64,000 nucleotides of DNA from Hirschia sp964342355 (GCA_964342355.1 CAYFFG010000002.1:204670-268669); one strand, 5' to 3'. Shown: positions 42,911 to 53,489, counted from the stretch's first letter. Notes: generated by a model from the letters alone, not told the origin. A program made the numbers and translations.

Positions 42911-43166
42911 CACGGCCTCCATGGCCTGACGTGTCAGGGTCTGCATGTGTGTCATGGCCGCCGTGGCCCCGGTGGTGGAATATATGCATGAGCGGGCAGA
43001 GCAAAAATATCAGCCCGGGCAAATATGGGACGACATGCGCTGTGTGTTCGGTCAGCAGAAAATAGGCCCCCGCGCCAAGAAAGAATATGCAGGCAATACC
43101 GGAGGGTGTTTTCCACCAAACGGGCCTGTTTTCAGGCTGGTGATAGGCGTCGTGATCATGGTCCAT
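42903..43166 (-). CDS. DUF2933 small membrane protein
   Basis: The protein (87 aa) starts at ATG 43166 behind AGGAGC. It has a His-rich N-terminus (MDHDHDAYH), two membrane segments (IACIFFLGAGAYFLL and YLPGLIFLLCPLMHIF) and a His/Gly-rich tail (HHRGHGGHDTHADPD). The LLCPLMH..HHRGHGGH end is the DUF2933 pattern, found beside copper ATPases. It may bind metal at the membrane; the role is not established. Confidence 0.8.
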   Translation of the reverse strand: MDHDHDAYHQPENRPVWWKTPSGIACIFFLGAGAYFLLTEHTAHVVPYLPGLIFLLCPLMHIFHHRGHGGHDTHADPDTSGHGGRDA

Positions 43167-43176
43167 AGTCAAGCTC

Positions 43177-45401
<2,225 letters not shown>

Positions 45402-45405
<4 letters not shown>

Positions 45406-45653
45406 GAGGCGTTCTTCCGATTGAAGAAGTTATAGAGCGGCACAAACAAAGCCGCGATGAACCAGCCATAGAAAGCTACCCAAGCTAGTCCAATCAGATA
45501 ACCGGTGATCGACCAGTGGAACCCAGGCATGAGCGGTGCCCAAGCCTCGTACATGTGCATCTTCATAGGCGTTACCAGCCCCCAAAGCATGCAGGCGGTG
45601 AAGCTAATGATAAGGAACAGCGATAGCGCTGCCCCGACCGGAAATATTTTCAT
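45402..45653 (-). CDS. DUF5676-like small membrane protein
   Basis: The 83-aa protein has two membrane segments and the pattern LFLIISFTACMLWGLVTP...MHMYEAWAPLMPGFHWS...GWFIAALFVPLYNFF. I recognise it as the DUF5676 type that accompanies copper ATPases. It is coupled at both ends (ATGA with the lipoprotein before and the ATPase after). It may assist pump assembly; function not established. Confidence 0.75.
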
Positions 45654-46081
45654 TGGTCTGCTCCGTCATCAGTGTCCGATGACTGCATCATCGCGCAGTG
45701 CTGACCCATCTGGTCATGGTTCATCATGCCTTTGCCCATTTGCTTATGATCCATTGTGCCGGCTTTGTGCGCCGCACATTTTTCCTGCATTTGAGCCTTC
45801 ATTTCCGGCATCATTTCCATGCAGGTTTGATGCTTTTCCATCATCTCCGGCGACATCATTTTATGGCCTGGCATTGACCCCATGGCCTTACCCGCCATCA
45901 TTGAATCGTGCATGGTTTGGCATTCTGCGCGCATGGCAGTTTTGTCGGCCATCGACATGCTGGATTTAGCGTCAGCCGTATCGCTCGTGGACGCAGCCGT
46001 CGCGCATCCTGCGAGCAGCGTTATGAGTCCTGCGCCCGCTATCATGACGACGCGCTTATGAAGTGTGTGAGAGTTTGTCAT
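45650..46081 (-). CDS. Met/His/Cys-rich lipoprotein
   Basis: The protein (143 aa) starts at ATG 46081 behind GAAGGA and has a lipobox LLAGC (about residue 25). The mature part is extremely Met-rich with His and Cys (for example MGSMPGHKMMSPEMMEKHQ, MGKGMMNHDQMGQHCAMM). It should be a periplasmic or outer-membrane sponge for Cu(I). It is the second gene after the copper operator at 46373-46389. No named family recognised. Confidence 0.75.
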   Translation of the reverse strand: MTNSHTLHKRVVMIAGAGLITLLAGCATAASTSDTADAKSSMSMADKTAMRAECQTMHDSMMAGKAMGSMPGHKMMSPEMMEKHQTCMEMMPEMKAQMQEKCAAHKAGTMDHKQMGKGMMNHDQMGQHCAMMQSSDTDDGADQ

Positions 46082-46190
46082 TTTGATTTCCTTCTCTGTG
46101 GTGTGAACACGGCCTATTCCTTCTGCGGATAAACCTTCATGTTCAGGCATCGCGAGGCGCCCTCAGGCACCTTGCGATCCTATTCCTCAA

Positions 46191-46334
46191 TCATTTTGCG
46201 GCCCCGGATTTTGCCTTGCAGCAAGATGACGGTTTGGGGGTCGTTCCCAGTTTCGGATTTGCGTGTGAGTTCGAAGTGCAGCAGCCTTTCTTGGCTTTGA
46301 CTTCGGATAAGTTCTTTCTTTTCGGCGCTGACAT
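46191..46334 (-). CDS. 47-aa Lys-rich peptide with two Cys-Cys pairs
   Basis: ATG 46334, behind a well-placed GAAAGGA site, opens a 47-codon frame ending at TGA 46191-46193. The peptide is Lys-rich and carries KKGCCTSNSHANP (Cys18-Cys19, His24) and KPSSCCKAKSG (Cys38-Cys39), a near-symmetric layout. It has no signal peptide or membrane helix, so it should be cytoplasmic. It is the first gene after the CsoR-type operator and precedes the Met-rich lipoprotein. A competing 60-aa frame over the same DNA starts with GTG without a ribosome site. A small Cu(I)-binding peptide is the obvious guess, unproven. Confidence 0.6.
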   Translation of the reverse strand: MSAPKRKNLSEVKAKKGCCTSNSHANPKLGTTPKPSSCCKAKSGAAK

Positions 46335-46372
46335 TTTCTGATCCTTTCTCTGTGTTTTTCACAATCTATATA

Positions 46373-46389
46373 ATACCCCATGGGGGTAT
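46373..46389. promoter_or_regulatory. CsoR-type operator of the copper ATPase operon
   Basis: ATACCCCATGGGGGTAT is a near-perfect 17-bp dyad in an AT-rich setting (TATATAATACC on one side). It lies 38 bases before the 47-aa peptide gene and just after the end of the upstream operon. It matches the operator beside csoR in length and half-sites. Confidence 0.8.
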
Positions 46390-46419
46390 ATGCTAGAGGC
46401 AGATGTGAATCATTCAAAT

Positions 46420-46800
46420 TCATGTTTCAGAACCCGTCGAACGTCCGTTCAACCCAGATGCCGGATAGGTAAACGCGGACAGGCCGTAGCTATGATCAGC
46501 AAGATCATGAGCAGCGCGTTCACAGGCGAGCATGGCCTCGGAGAACCGCAAATTCTGCGCTTCGTTACTCTTTGATCGCGGTTTGCTCAGACTATGAAAC
46601 ACATCGGCCATGGCGGCGGCCACTTCGCCCGGGATCTCTTTGCCGTCCTCAGCAATCGCCAGACACACATCAGCCGATAGAAAACCAACGCGAACAATTG
46701 GCGGTTCATTTTGACTGGCCCTGATAATGTCACCGCAAACGTCCTGCGCGTTTAGAAAGACTGCTCTGATGGTCGAAAGGGTTTGCGGCGCCGTCATCAC
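46420..46800 (-). CDS. Hypothetical protein, 126 aa
   Basis: The protein is soluble, with no signal peptide, and contains three Cys (AQDVCGD, ADVCLAI, LACERA). It does not resemble a family I know. It starts inside the stop of the acyltransferase gene (ATGA) and is the last gene of the copA-copB operon. The frame ends 30 bases before the next copper operator. Confidence 0.55.
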   Translation of the reverse strand: MMTAPQTLSTIRAVFLNAQDVCGDIIRASQNEPPIVRVGFLSADVCLAIAEDGKEIPGEVAAAMADVFHSLSKPRSKSNEAQNLRFSEAMLACERAAHDLADHSYGLSAFTYPASGLNGRSTGSET

Positions 46801-47873
46801 ACGCCCTCGCTTTCATAAACAAGAACAGCTTTTGGCTTTTTCGGTCGCTTGAGTTTTAAGGCAGGCTTTTCGATTAAATGCCAGGACAGTGCCGAGAGAC
46901 CGATAAAAAGCGGCACCGAGTAAGCGGCGAGCCAATAAGGCCCTATATCAGGCCGTAAAAACAGCACGGCCTGCATGACGGGATAGTGCCAGATATAAAC
47001 CCCATAAGAATAGTCCGGGAGTTTGACCAAAGGCTCAATCCGGCGCTGGGAAAGACCGACGCGCAGGATGATGCCTGCGAGTGCTAAATTGGCGAGCCAT
47101 TCCCCGATAGGTGATGAGCCAAACAGGAAGAACAGTGCGATCAATCCGGCGACAATTGCTAAGTGTGGCCGACGCGCCTGTGGGCAGTGCCAAAGAACCA
47201 TTCCCATAAGAAATGCCGACGATAATCGTAGCAATGACAATGCCCCTGCAGGCAAGACTGAAAAGTCGATAAAATGCGGGGCAACCAGATAGGCAATTTG
47301 AACAATGAGATAGAGACAAATTATGCGTCCAAAACTTGTCACCAAGCCAAGGAAGAACCCGAGCGCGGCTAATATGTAGGCGGCCATTTCAAACCGAATG
47401 GTCCAAAGAGGCCCATTGAAATCCTGCTCAAGACTTCCGGCAAAAATTCCTCCAGGGGCTTGCTCGGGATTGCCCATGAGCAAGACACGGAAGACATAAC
47501 GCCATGTCTCAGGCGCCCAAATACGCGATAGACCTCCGGGTTCTGAGAAGAAGGGGGCAAAGATCAGCGCGAAGGCAAACCCCATGACAATTAGCGCCGG
47601 ATAAATTCTCAAGAGCCGTGATTTGGTGTAGGATTTAAGATCGCCGCGCATGTGAAGGCTTTTGGCAATCAATAATCCAGACAAGACGAAGAACCCGTTC
47701 ACCGCCATATAGCCGCCCGTCCAGTCATGGATACGGAACGGCTCATAAGCCGTGGTTAAGAGCCAGAGATGACCGAGCGCAACAAACCCGGCCAGCACCC
47801 ATCGAACACTCGTCAGATGATTAGCTCCAAAGAGCGGATCGTCTGACTGTCCGGTATGATACACCCCGGCCAT
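46797..47873 (-). CDS. Acyltransferase-3 family membrane protein (OafA/YrhL-like)
   Basis: The protein (358 aa) starts at ATG 47873 sharing bases with the stop of the gene before. It has about ten membrane segments. The family motifs are RWVLAGFVALGHL near the start, GYMAVNGFFVLSGLLIAKS (about 55-73) and SRLLRIYPAL (about 84-93). The usual catalytic His is in ALGHLW. Members acylate sugars or envelope polymers. A cell-surface modifier inside a copper operon is unusual. It is coupled at both ends. Confidence 0.82.
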   Translation of the reverse strand: MAGVYHTGQSDDPLFGANHLTSVRWVLAGFVALGHLWLLTTAYEPFRIHDWTGGYMAVNGFFVLSGLLIAKSLHMRGDLKSYTKSRLLRIYPALIVMGFAFALIFAPFFSEPGGLSRIWAPETWRYVFRVLLMGNPEQAPGGIFAGSLEQDFNGPLWTIRFEMAAYILAALGFFLGLVTSFGRIICLYLIVQIAYLVAPHFIDFSVLPAGALSLLRLSSAFLMGMVLWHCPQARRPHLAIVAGLIALFFLFGSSPIGEWLANLALAGIILRVGLSQRRIEPLVKLPDYSYGVYIWHYPVMQAVLFLRPDIGPYWLAAYSVPLFIGLSALSWHLIEKPALKLKRPKKPKAVLVYESEGV

Positions 47874-48943
47874 TAGTGTTCTTGCTCCGTCTTCACAGGC
47901 GAAGATGACCAGTGAATATGCGCTATTCGCCAAGCACCTTCATGCTTGATGAGCGCCATGGTTTCGGTCATGCGCGAGTGGACAGCATTGCCCTTATAAT
48001 TGCCTTTAATCTCGTAAGCTGAGATCACGCTGGCCTGGTCACTGCCGTCGATGACATCTCGCGCTGTCAGGCGGAATGGCACAGCCGATGTGAACGCCAT
48101 ATCGGCGCGCATATGGTGGCCGGCATATTCGTCAAATGAGCGCTCTGTTCCGCCGCCTTCTGCGATAATGACATTTGGCACAACAAGCGCGCGCAAGGCC
48201 GCTTCGTCGCCGCGGCGCAAGGCGTCTCCATAGGCTTCGACAATTGCCGCAGGCGAGCCATATTCCGCAGCTTGAGGCGCGTCATGATGACCATCACTAT
48301 TGTCATGTCCCTCAGGAACTGTGTTGTGATGACCATCTGAATTGTCGTGGCCTTCAGGAACGGCGTTGTGATGGCCGTCTGAGTTGTCATGACCTGACGG
48401 CGGGGATGCGCTCCCTTTTATTGGGTCAGAAATTACGGGCGTTTCGCTGTCATGGCCGACATCACCGTGGTCATGATCATGACCATCACCGGTAACAACC
48501 GGCAAGGATTTAACCCCGAGTCCATAATTAAAGACGATGTGCCCGCCCCACCATGCCGTGACGGTCAGAGCCGTTCCTGCAAGCATCAATCCAGCGAGTA
48601 ATCCCGCGCCAACCTTCTTTGCCCGCGTGCGCCAGCGCCAAAAGGCTAGCGCAAGAATAGCGAGCGCCGACGGCACGGCCCAATTGCGATGCGTGGTCAT
48701 CGCTTCATGGGATGGTCCGTCATGAGCGACAGTGTAGTAAGCCCAAAATCCGGCGGCGACGGTGGCGATTATTGCCAGCGCGCCGCCCGCAAGCATCCAA
48801 TCGCCTGCGTGTGTCAGGCCATCGCGCCGCGCCTTGCCAGGCAATAAACGCGCGCCCAGATAAGCGGCAATCGCGGTGATTGTTAGCGCATAAGCAAAAT
48901 GCACAAGAATTGGATGAATATTCGGTTCAATTAGCCCTCCCAT
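47873..48943 (-). CDS. DUF2231-like membrane domain fused to a SnoaL/NTF2-like domain by a His-rich repeat
   Basis: The 356-aa protein has three parts. Residues 1-145 hold four membrane segments with HPILVHFAYAL at the start, as in DUF2231. Residues about 150-225 are a His/Asp-rich linker with three copies of a GHDNSDGHHN-type unit. The C-terminal 125 residues (IVEAYGDALRRGDEAALRAL ... GAWRIAHIHWSSS) look like a SnoaL/DUF4440 fold. It is 9 bases after copB. The linker could bind copper or other metals; the role of the C-terminal domain is unknown. Confidence 0.75.
   Translation of the reverse strand: MGGLIEPNIHPILVHFAYALTITAIAAYLGARLLPGKARRDGLTHAGDWMLAGGALAIIATVAAGFWAYYTVAHDGPSHEAMTTHRNWAVPSALAILALAFWRWRTRAKKVGAGLLAGLMLAGTALTVTAWWGGHIVFNYGLGVKSLPVVTGDGHDHDHGDVGHDSETPVISDPIKGSASPPSGHDNSDGHHNAVPEGHDNSDGHHNTVPEGHDNSDGHHDAPQAAEYGSPAAIVEAYGDALRRGDEAALRALVVPNVIIAEGGGTERSFDEYAGHHMRADMAFTSAVPFRLTARDVIDGSDQASVISAYEIKGNYKGNAVHSRMTETMALIKHEGAWRIAHIHWSSSPVKTEQEH
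48275..48394 (-). repeat. Tandem 42-base coding repeats (His-rich linker)
   Basis: Two full 42-base units and one shortened unit encode GHDNSDGHHNAVPE, GHDNSDGHHNTVPE and GHDNSDGHHDAP. Synonymous differences between copies show they are not a fresh duplication and that the peptide is selected. Confidence 0.85.
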
Positions 48944-48952
48944 AGCCGCCTC

Positions 48953-49765
48953 CTAAAACCAGGTCCGCAAGCCGATCACGGCTACAATGTTGTCAGGATC
49001 GCCCCCTTCGGCGCGGCTAAAATCGGCGGTATCGCCAAACTCTTTTTGCCATTCAACGCCGATATAGGGCGCAAACTCACGCTTGATTTCATAGCGAAGG
49101 CGCACGCCCGGCTCGATGGCCACAAGACCGCTGCCTATACCCAGTTCGGGAACATCTTGGGCCGAGAGTTCAACCTCAATACGCGGCTGTAAAATAAGAC
49201 GCTGGGTTAGAAGCAGCTCATACTCAGCTTCAACACTGGCCGACACGTCGCCATCCGTTGTGACAAAGGCAGCGGCATCTATTTCAAACCAATATGGCGC
49301 AAGCCCTTGCACGCCTAGTACCGCATGGGTTCGCGCCTTAGGTTCCAGATCATAGCGGATACCTGCTTGCAGGTCCCAGAATGACGAGATTGCGCGAGAG
49401 TAAAGCGCCTGGATTTCAGCGTCTTCTATCTCATCGTCTTCAAGAGAGACTTCGCCTTCGGTTTTGATCCAAAGCTTGTTGACGTCACCGCCATACCAGC
49501 CTTGTGCGTCCCAAAGCAGAGATCCGTCACCGCCCGTGTCCTGCCATTCAAGTCGCTCGCCCATGATCATGATATTTTTCTGATCACCATTGGCGGCTTG
49601 AACGCTTTCTCGGGACTTGGCCATTTCTTCTGCGCCCCAATACTTGTCGGCCATTGACCAAGGCGGCGCCGTTTCCTCTTTTGGCTCATCAGCAAGAGCT
49701 ACTGGCGCAAGAGACACCATAAGCGCCGCGAGCGTGAGTGTATGAAACTGGTTTTTGATACCCAT
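48953..49765 (-). CDS. copB: Copper resistance protein B (outer-membrane)
   Basis: The protein (270 aa) starts at ATG 49765, overlapping the copA stop, and has a signal peptide (TLTLAALMVSLAPVALA). Conserved CopB/PcoB pieces include MADKYWGAEEMAKSRE, MIMGERLEWQDTGGDG, DLQAGIRYDLEPKAR and APYIGVEWQKEFGDTADF, ending with the outer-membrane-type aromatic terminus TWF. It forms an outer-membrane barrel that works with the CopA oxidase. The Met-rich N-terminal region of some CopB proteins is missing. Confidence 0.9.
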   Translation of the reverse strand: MGIKNQFHTLTLAALMVSLAPVALADEPKEETAPPWSMADKYWGAEEMAKSRESVQAANGDQKNIMIMGERLEWQDTGGDGSLLWDAQGWYGGDVNKLWIKTEGEVSLEDDEIEDAEIQALYSRAISSFWDLQAGIRYDLEPKARTHAVLGVQGLAPYWFEIDAAAFVTTDGDVSASVEAEYELLLTQRLILQPRIEVELSAQDVPELGIGSGLVAIEPGVRLRYEIKREFAPYIGVEWQKEFGDTADFSRAEGGDPDNIVAVIGLRTWF

Positions 49766-51621
49766 TAGTTCAGCTCCTTTTGTGAGCCATGCGCCCGTCC
49801 TGCATGCGTCGATGCTGCGTGTTTTTTCATGGACAATGGATTGGGCTGCACGGTCACGACCTGCATCATGCCAGCATGCATGTGGTAGATGAGATGGCAG
49901 TGAAATGCCCAATCTCCGACGTGCTCGGCTGAGACATCGACGGAGACTTTTTCTCCCGGTTTAACAATAATTGTGTGCTTGCGGGGTTTGTGATTTCCGC
50001 CGCCATTGACGACATCAAAAAACATGCCGTGCAAATGAATGGGGTGCGGCATCATCGTATTATTCACCAGCGTCAATCGCACCCGCTCGCCTTCCATGAA
50101 GGTGATCGGTTTTTTGACTTCAGAGAACTTCACTCCATCAAAGGACCACATATAGCGCTCCATATTACTGGTCAGGTGAACAACCACCTCGCGTCCGGGA
50201 ACACGCGTGTCCGGATTAGGAGCCAGGCTTCTCAGCTGGCTGTAAGACAATGTGCGATGGTCAAGTCCTTCAAGACCGATACCCGGCTCTGACAGGCGAT
50301 TGGTTGGCATTGCTGCGACATTCACAACGCCGGGTCCGCGTTTGATGTCAGCCTCGACTTTGGCAAGCTGGATCTCCGGCCCGTAGGGGTCAGGGCCATC
50401 GGCCATAGCAGAGTGATCCATGCCCCCGTGCCCCATAGCGCTGTGATCCATCGCGCCAGAATCCTCTGCGGAATGATCCATCTCTCCCGCGTCAGCATCC
50501 ATGGCGCTGTGGTCCATATCCCCATGTCCCATGGCAGAATGGTCCATGCCCATATCTTTCATCGTTAGAACCGGCACTGGGCGCAGCGCAGGCACATCGG
50601 CGCGCATCCCCGGCTTTGGACCGAGCGTGGCGACAACCTGCCCAGAGCGGTCAATCGACTCAGCGACAAAGGCGAAAGCGCGCGCTTCTTTTGGCTCGAC
50701 AATGACGTCATAGGTTTCTGCAACGCCCATCTGGAACTCATCAGTTTCAACAGGCTGCACATTCAAGCCGTCTGCGGCGACAACCGTCATGGGCAGGCCG
50801 GGCATCCGGACATTAAACAGGGTCATAGCCGCAGCATTGATAATGCGAAGACGCACCCGCTCACCCGGATTAAATACCATGTTGAAATTATCCGAGGTGG
50901 CATGGCCATTGATGACATAGGTGTAGGTTTCGCCTGTCACATCCGACAGATCATTGGGAGACATGCGCATCGCACCCCACATGCCGCCAAGACCCATTGG
51001 CCGACCGACCGTCGCCTGATTAAAGTTCAGGCTTTCGGCATTCTTTTTAAGTTTTGCGAAGATGCGGTGCGGATCGGTAAAGGTCCAATCACCCAGAATC
51101 AGAACATATTCGCGGTCATACTGAACGGGGTCAGCATCTTTAGGGTCGATGATCAGCGGGCCGTAATGTCCCAATTGTTCCTGCAAGCCGCTATGGGAGT
51201 GATACCAATAAGTGCCGCTCTGCGGGACGGCGAACTTATATTGGAAAGTTTCGCCCGGCTTGATGCCTGGAAAGGTTACACCCGGCACGCCGTCAAACTG
51301 GAACGGAACCAGTAGGCCATGCCAATGGATTGAGCTGTCTTTTTTCAGGTGATTGGCAACATTTAGCGTTACCTCTTGGCCTTCGCGCCACCGAAGCAAT
51401 GGCGACGGAACAGACCCGTTCACGCCTATGGCTTCTGTAGCTCTTCCATCTATGCGTATGGGAAACTTGTCGATGGAAAGATCGAACTGGGTGCCCGTTA
51501 AAGATGGGATTCCCATATTGCCCGCGCTGGCAGGCCGGGCCCAAGCTGGCACCATGCCAGAGGCGCTAACGACTGCACCCGTTCCAAGTGCACTTTGCAA
51601 AAATCGTCTTCGGTTAAACAT
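49765..51621 (-). CDS. copA: Copper resistance multicopper oxidase CopA/PcoA
   Basis: The 618-aa oxidase has a Tat signal (MFNRRRFLQSALGTGAVV) and all copper motifs: HWHGLL (about 99), YWYHSHSGLQ (about 138), HPIHLHG (about 525) and HCHLIYHMHAGM (about 575). Between domains (about 355-420) lie at least five MDHSAM-type repeats that bind Cu(I). It oxidises and stores periplasmic copper. It follows the tandem CusF protein by 20 bases and overlaps copB. Not to be confused with the ATPase at 43177, also called CopA in other systems. Confidence 0.93.
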   Translation of the reverse strand: MFNRRRFLQSALGTGAVVSASGMVPAWARPASAGNMGIPSLTGTQFDLSIDKFPIRIDGRATEAIGVNGSVPSPLLRWREGQEVTLNVANHLKKDSSIHWHGLLVPFQFDGVPGVTFPGIKPGETFQYKFAVPQSGTYWYHSHSGLQEQLGHYGPLIIDPKDADPVQYDREYVLILGDWTFTDPHRIFAKLKKNAESLNFNQATVGRPMGLGGMWGAMRMSPNDLSDVTGETYTYVINGHATSDNFNMVFNPGERVRLRIINAAAMTLFNVRMPGLPMTVVAADGLNVQPVETDEFQMGVAETYDVIVEPKEARAFAFVAESIDRSGQVVATLGPKPGMRADVPALRPVPVLTMKDMGMDHSAMGHGDMDHSAMDADAGEMDHSAEDSGAMDHSAMGHGGMDHSAMADGPDPYGPEIQLAKVEADIKRGPGVVNVAAMPTNRLSEPGIGLEGLDHRTLSYSQLRSLAPNPDTRVPGREVVVHLTSNMERYMWSFDGVKFSEVKKPITFMEGERVRLTLVNNTMMPHPIHLHGMFFDVVNGGGNHKPRKHTIIVKPGEKVSVDVSAEHVGDWAFHCHLIYHMHAGMMQVVTVQPNPLSMKKHAASTHAGRAHGSQKELN

Positions 51622-51641
51622 TTTACTATCTCCTTCTCGCT

Positions 51642-52463
51642 CTAGTGACCGTCATGCTCATCGGCGGGTGCTGGCTGCGTGTTCATGTCGGGTTTGTGGG
51701 GACGAATAGCGCTGATGACGTAGCCGTCTTCGCCATTGGGATCGAAATCGAACCCAATCATTGAGCCTTTTGACAGACCGGACAGGCTGACGGTGTCGGC
51801 AGCCTCAAACTCCATTGTCATGACCGGCCAATTGATCGCAGGAATCGGATCATGCTTGATGCGCAGGCTCCGATCCTCAACGTCAATTTTCAGGACGGTG
51901 CCAGTGGCAGAGACATAATTTGAACCGGGAGTCTCAGAGGCCATCTGAGCATGTCCCATCGCCCCATGATCCATATTGGCGTGGTCCATCTTGGAGTGAT
52001 CCATTTTTGAATGGTCCATATGACCCTCGGCCATATCCATCTGATGACTGCTCATGCCCGCATGCATATTGCTACCTGCGCAAAGGCCGGGCTGAACGTC
52101 GGCGCGATCTGTCTTGCAAAGCTCGACGAGTGGGAGTGCGCCGTTTTCGGCGCGGTGTAAGGTGAATTGGACGCGGTCACCCGGGGCAAGCTCGCTGATT
52201 GAAATTTTGTCACTGATAGGAAATTTCATTGTGGCGGCGGGCCAGCTCACTTCGGGAATTGCGCCGTGCGATAGCCCGATACGCCCTTCGCCAGGCATGA
52301 TTTTGGTAACGGTGGCGACGGCTTCGACCATATGGCTGGCCCGGTCATGCTTGGGCTTATCCATCATATGACCATCATGGCCTTGCGTCTGGGCGGTGGC
52401 TGTTGAAGCCAGAAGAGCAGCGCTCGCAGCGCTAATGAAAAGTGTTCTGTAAATATAAGTCAT
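51642..52463 (-). CDS. Periplasmic protein with two CusF-like domains
   Basis: The protein (273 aa) has a signal peptide (LFISAASAALLASTATAQ) when started at ATG 52463. It contains two CusF-type OB folds. The first (about 45-115) has WPAATMKFPI; the second (about 180-250) has NWPVMTMEFEA, each with the Trp and Met ligand pattern. They are joined by a MDHSKMDHSKMDHANMDHGA repeat. Tandem CusF proteins are rare compared with single-domain ones. It likely feeds copper to the CopA oxidase encoded next. Confidence 0.85.
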   Translation of the reverse strand: MTYIYRTLFISAASAALLASTATAQTQGHDGHMMDKPKHDRASHMVEAVATVTKIMPGEGRIGLSHGAIPEVSWPAATMKFPISDKISISELAPGDRVQFTLHRAENGALPLVELCKTDRADVQPGLCAGSNMHAGMSSHQMDMAEGHMDHSKMDHSKMDHANMDHGAMGHAQMASETPGSNYVSATGTVLKIDVEDRSLRIKHDPIPAINWPVMTMEFEAADTVSLSGLSKGSMIGFDFDPNGEDGYVISAIRPHKPDMNTQPAPADEHDGH

Positions 52464-52700
52464 ATGTCTGTTCCATTGGGGTGGGGAGAAAGCGGTGTGG
52501 TGGGACGCGGCTAGGACGCGCGCTACGACAATGCCTGGAACAGAAATCCGGTAGGTGGGGACATAGGGTCCCTGACCAGGCATTGCCGCGGCCGAGACCA
52601 ATCATGATGACGAATAAGGGGCGAAATCATCAAAACCGGAACTCGACCTTCGATGCTACGGCTGCGCATAGGCGCAGGGCGGCATCAAAGCGATTCCGGT

Positions 52701-53168
52701 CTAATTCAGAAGTTTGATTTTGAGCTGTACAGGTGTGGGCGACGGCGGATGGAGCCATCGGAGTCCAGCCAAGGCGGTCGGTGCCAGATTGGCGCGCGTT
52801 TGGGCCGTTTGATCGACAAAGACCGTGACAGATTTTTGGCTGCTCGTCGTTTGAATGCCGTTTGTCGGACTTTGCTCAGCGCTTAGGAGATAGCTATCTG
52901 CGGTGTCGCAATGGCTACAGTCACTTGTATGGTCATGGTTACCGTCTGGATGATGACCCGCAGGATGTTCAGGGCCCTCTAGGTCAGCGCTGTCGCCCAA
53001 TATGCTATTGGCTAAACCTACACTTACAATCTCGTGGGCAGCAGGTTCAGCCGTAATGGAGGGGGTAGACGCACTTGCAGGCATACAGGCACAAAGCACC
53101 TGCACCGCGCCAAAGATGATGGCGAAGAGGCTGATAAACACAGATCTGGAAATGCCAGAAATCAACAT
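52701..53168 (-). CDS. Small secreted His/Cys-rich protein heading the copA-copB operon
   Basis: The 155-aa protein has a signal peptide (FISLFAIIFGAVQVLCA), a His-rich stretch HHPDGNHDHTSDCSHCD (about 70-86) with CxxC, and a C-terminus HPPSPTPVQLKIKLLN. The tail matches that of the 39421-39843 protein (PPR..TPITLKQRLL). It lies under the strong promoter at 53192-53220, whose operator should respond to CsoR. A 237-base gap without a clear gene separates it from the tandem CusF gene. Confidence 0.75.
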   Translation of the reverse strand: MLISGISRSVFISLFAIIFGAVQVLCACMPASASTPSITAEPAAHEIVSVGLANSILGDSADLEGPEHPAGHHPDGNHDHTSDCSHCDTADSYLLSAEQSPTNGIQTTSSQKSVTVFVDQTAQTRANLAPTALAGLRWLHPPSPTPVQLKIKLLN

Positions 53169-53191
53169 ATTGACCTTTTGCTTCTAAATGC

Positions 53192-53220
53192 CATATATAC
53201 CCTATAAGGGTATTCGTCAA
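53192..53220. promoter_or_regulatory. CsoR operator inside divergent promoters
   Basis: The perfect dyad ATACCCT-ATA-AGGGTAT lies at 53197-53213. On the minus strand TTGACG (53215-53220) and TATATG (53192-53197) are 17 bases apart and bracket it exactly. On the plus strand TTGACC (53170-53175) and TATATA (53194-53199) drive csoR. CsoR binding would shut off both directions until Cu(I) binds. Confidence 0.85.
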
Positions 53221-53489
53221 TGCAACAGTCTTCAAAAACCATCAACCGTCTGCGCCGACTGGAAGGTCAGGTTCGCGGCATCATCAAGATGCTCGAAGAG
53301 GATCGATATTGCATCGATGTTCTAACTCAGATGCAAGCCGTTAAATCAGCCCTGGCCCGCGCAGAAAGTGAAATTCTCAAAGACCATGCCAATAATTGCG
53401 TAGCTGAAGCGATTGAGTCCGGTGACGCCGAAGCGCAACGCGAAAAGGTCTCAGAATTGATTGATCTATTCGACAAACTGAAGCGATGA
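53220..53489 (+). CDS. csoR: Copper-sensing repressor CsoR
   Basis: The 89-aa all-helical regulator has the C-H-C copper site at Cys31, His56 and Cys60, with the same spacing (25 and 4) as Mycobacterium tuberculosis CsoR (Cys36, His61, Cys65), and the family start INRLRRLEGQVRGI. The start lies only six bases after the operator dyad, so the leader must be very short and no Shine-Dalgarno is visible. It should repress the three copper operons that carry the 17-bp operator. Its stop overlaps the next gene (ATGA). Confidence 0.92.
   Translation: MQQSSKTINRLRRLEGQVRGIIKMLEEDRYCIDVLTQMQAVKSALARAESEILKDHANNCVAEAIESGDAEAQREKVSELIDLFDKLKR

Noticed and set aside
46180..46362. Alternative 60-aa frame over the 47-aa Cys-pair peptide
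   Set aside because: It starts with GTG without a ribosome site, almost at the expected transcription start; the ATG frame has a good site and a meaningful Cys pattern.
48275..50560. Short tandem repeats suggestive of a CRISPR or satellite
   Set aside because: They are in frame within two genes and encode His-rich and MDHSAM-type metal-binding repeats, with synonymous variation and no spacers.
52464..52700. Possible gene in the gap between the tandem CusF gene and the small secreted protein
   Set aside because: The open frame there is only an upstream extension of the CusF gene without signal peptide or ribosome site.
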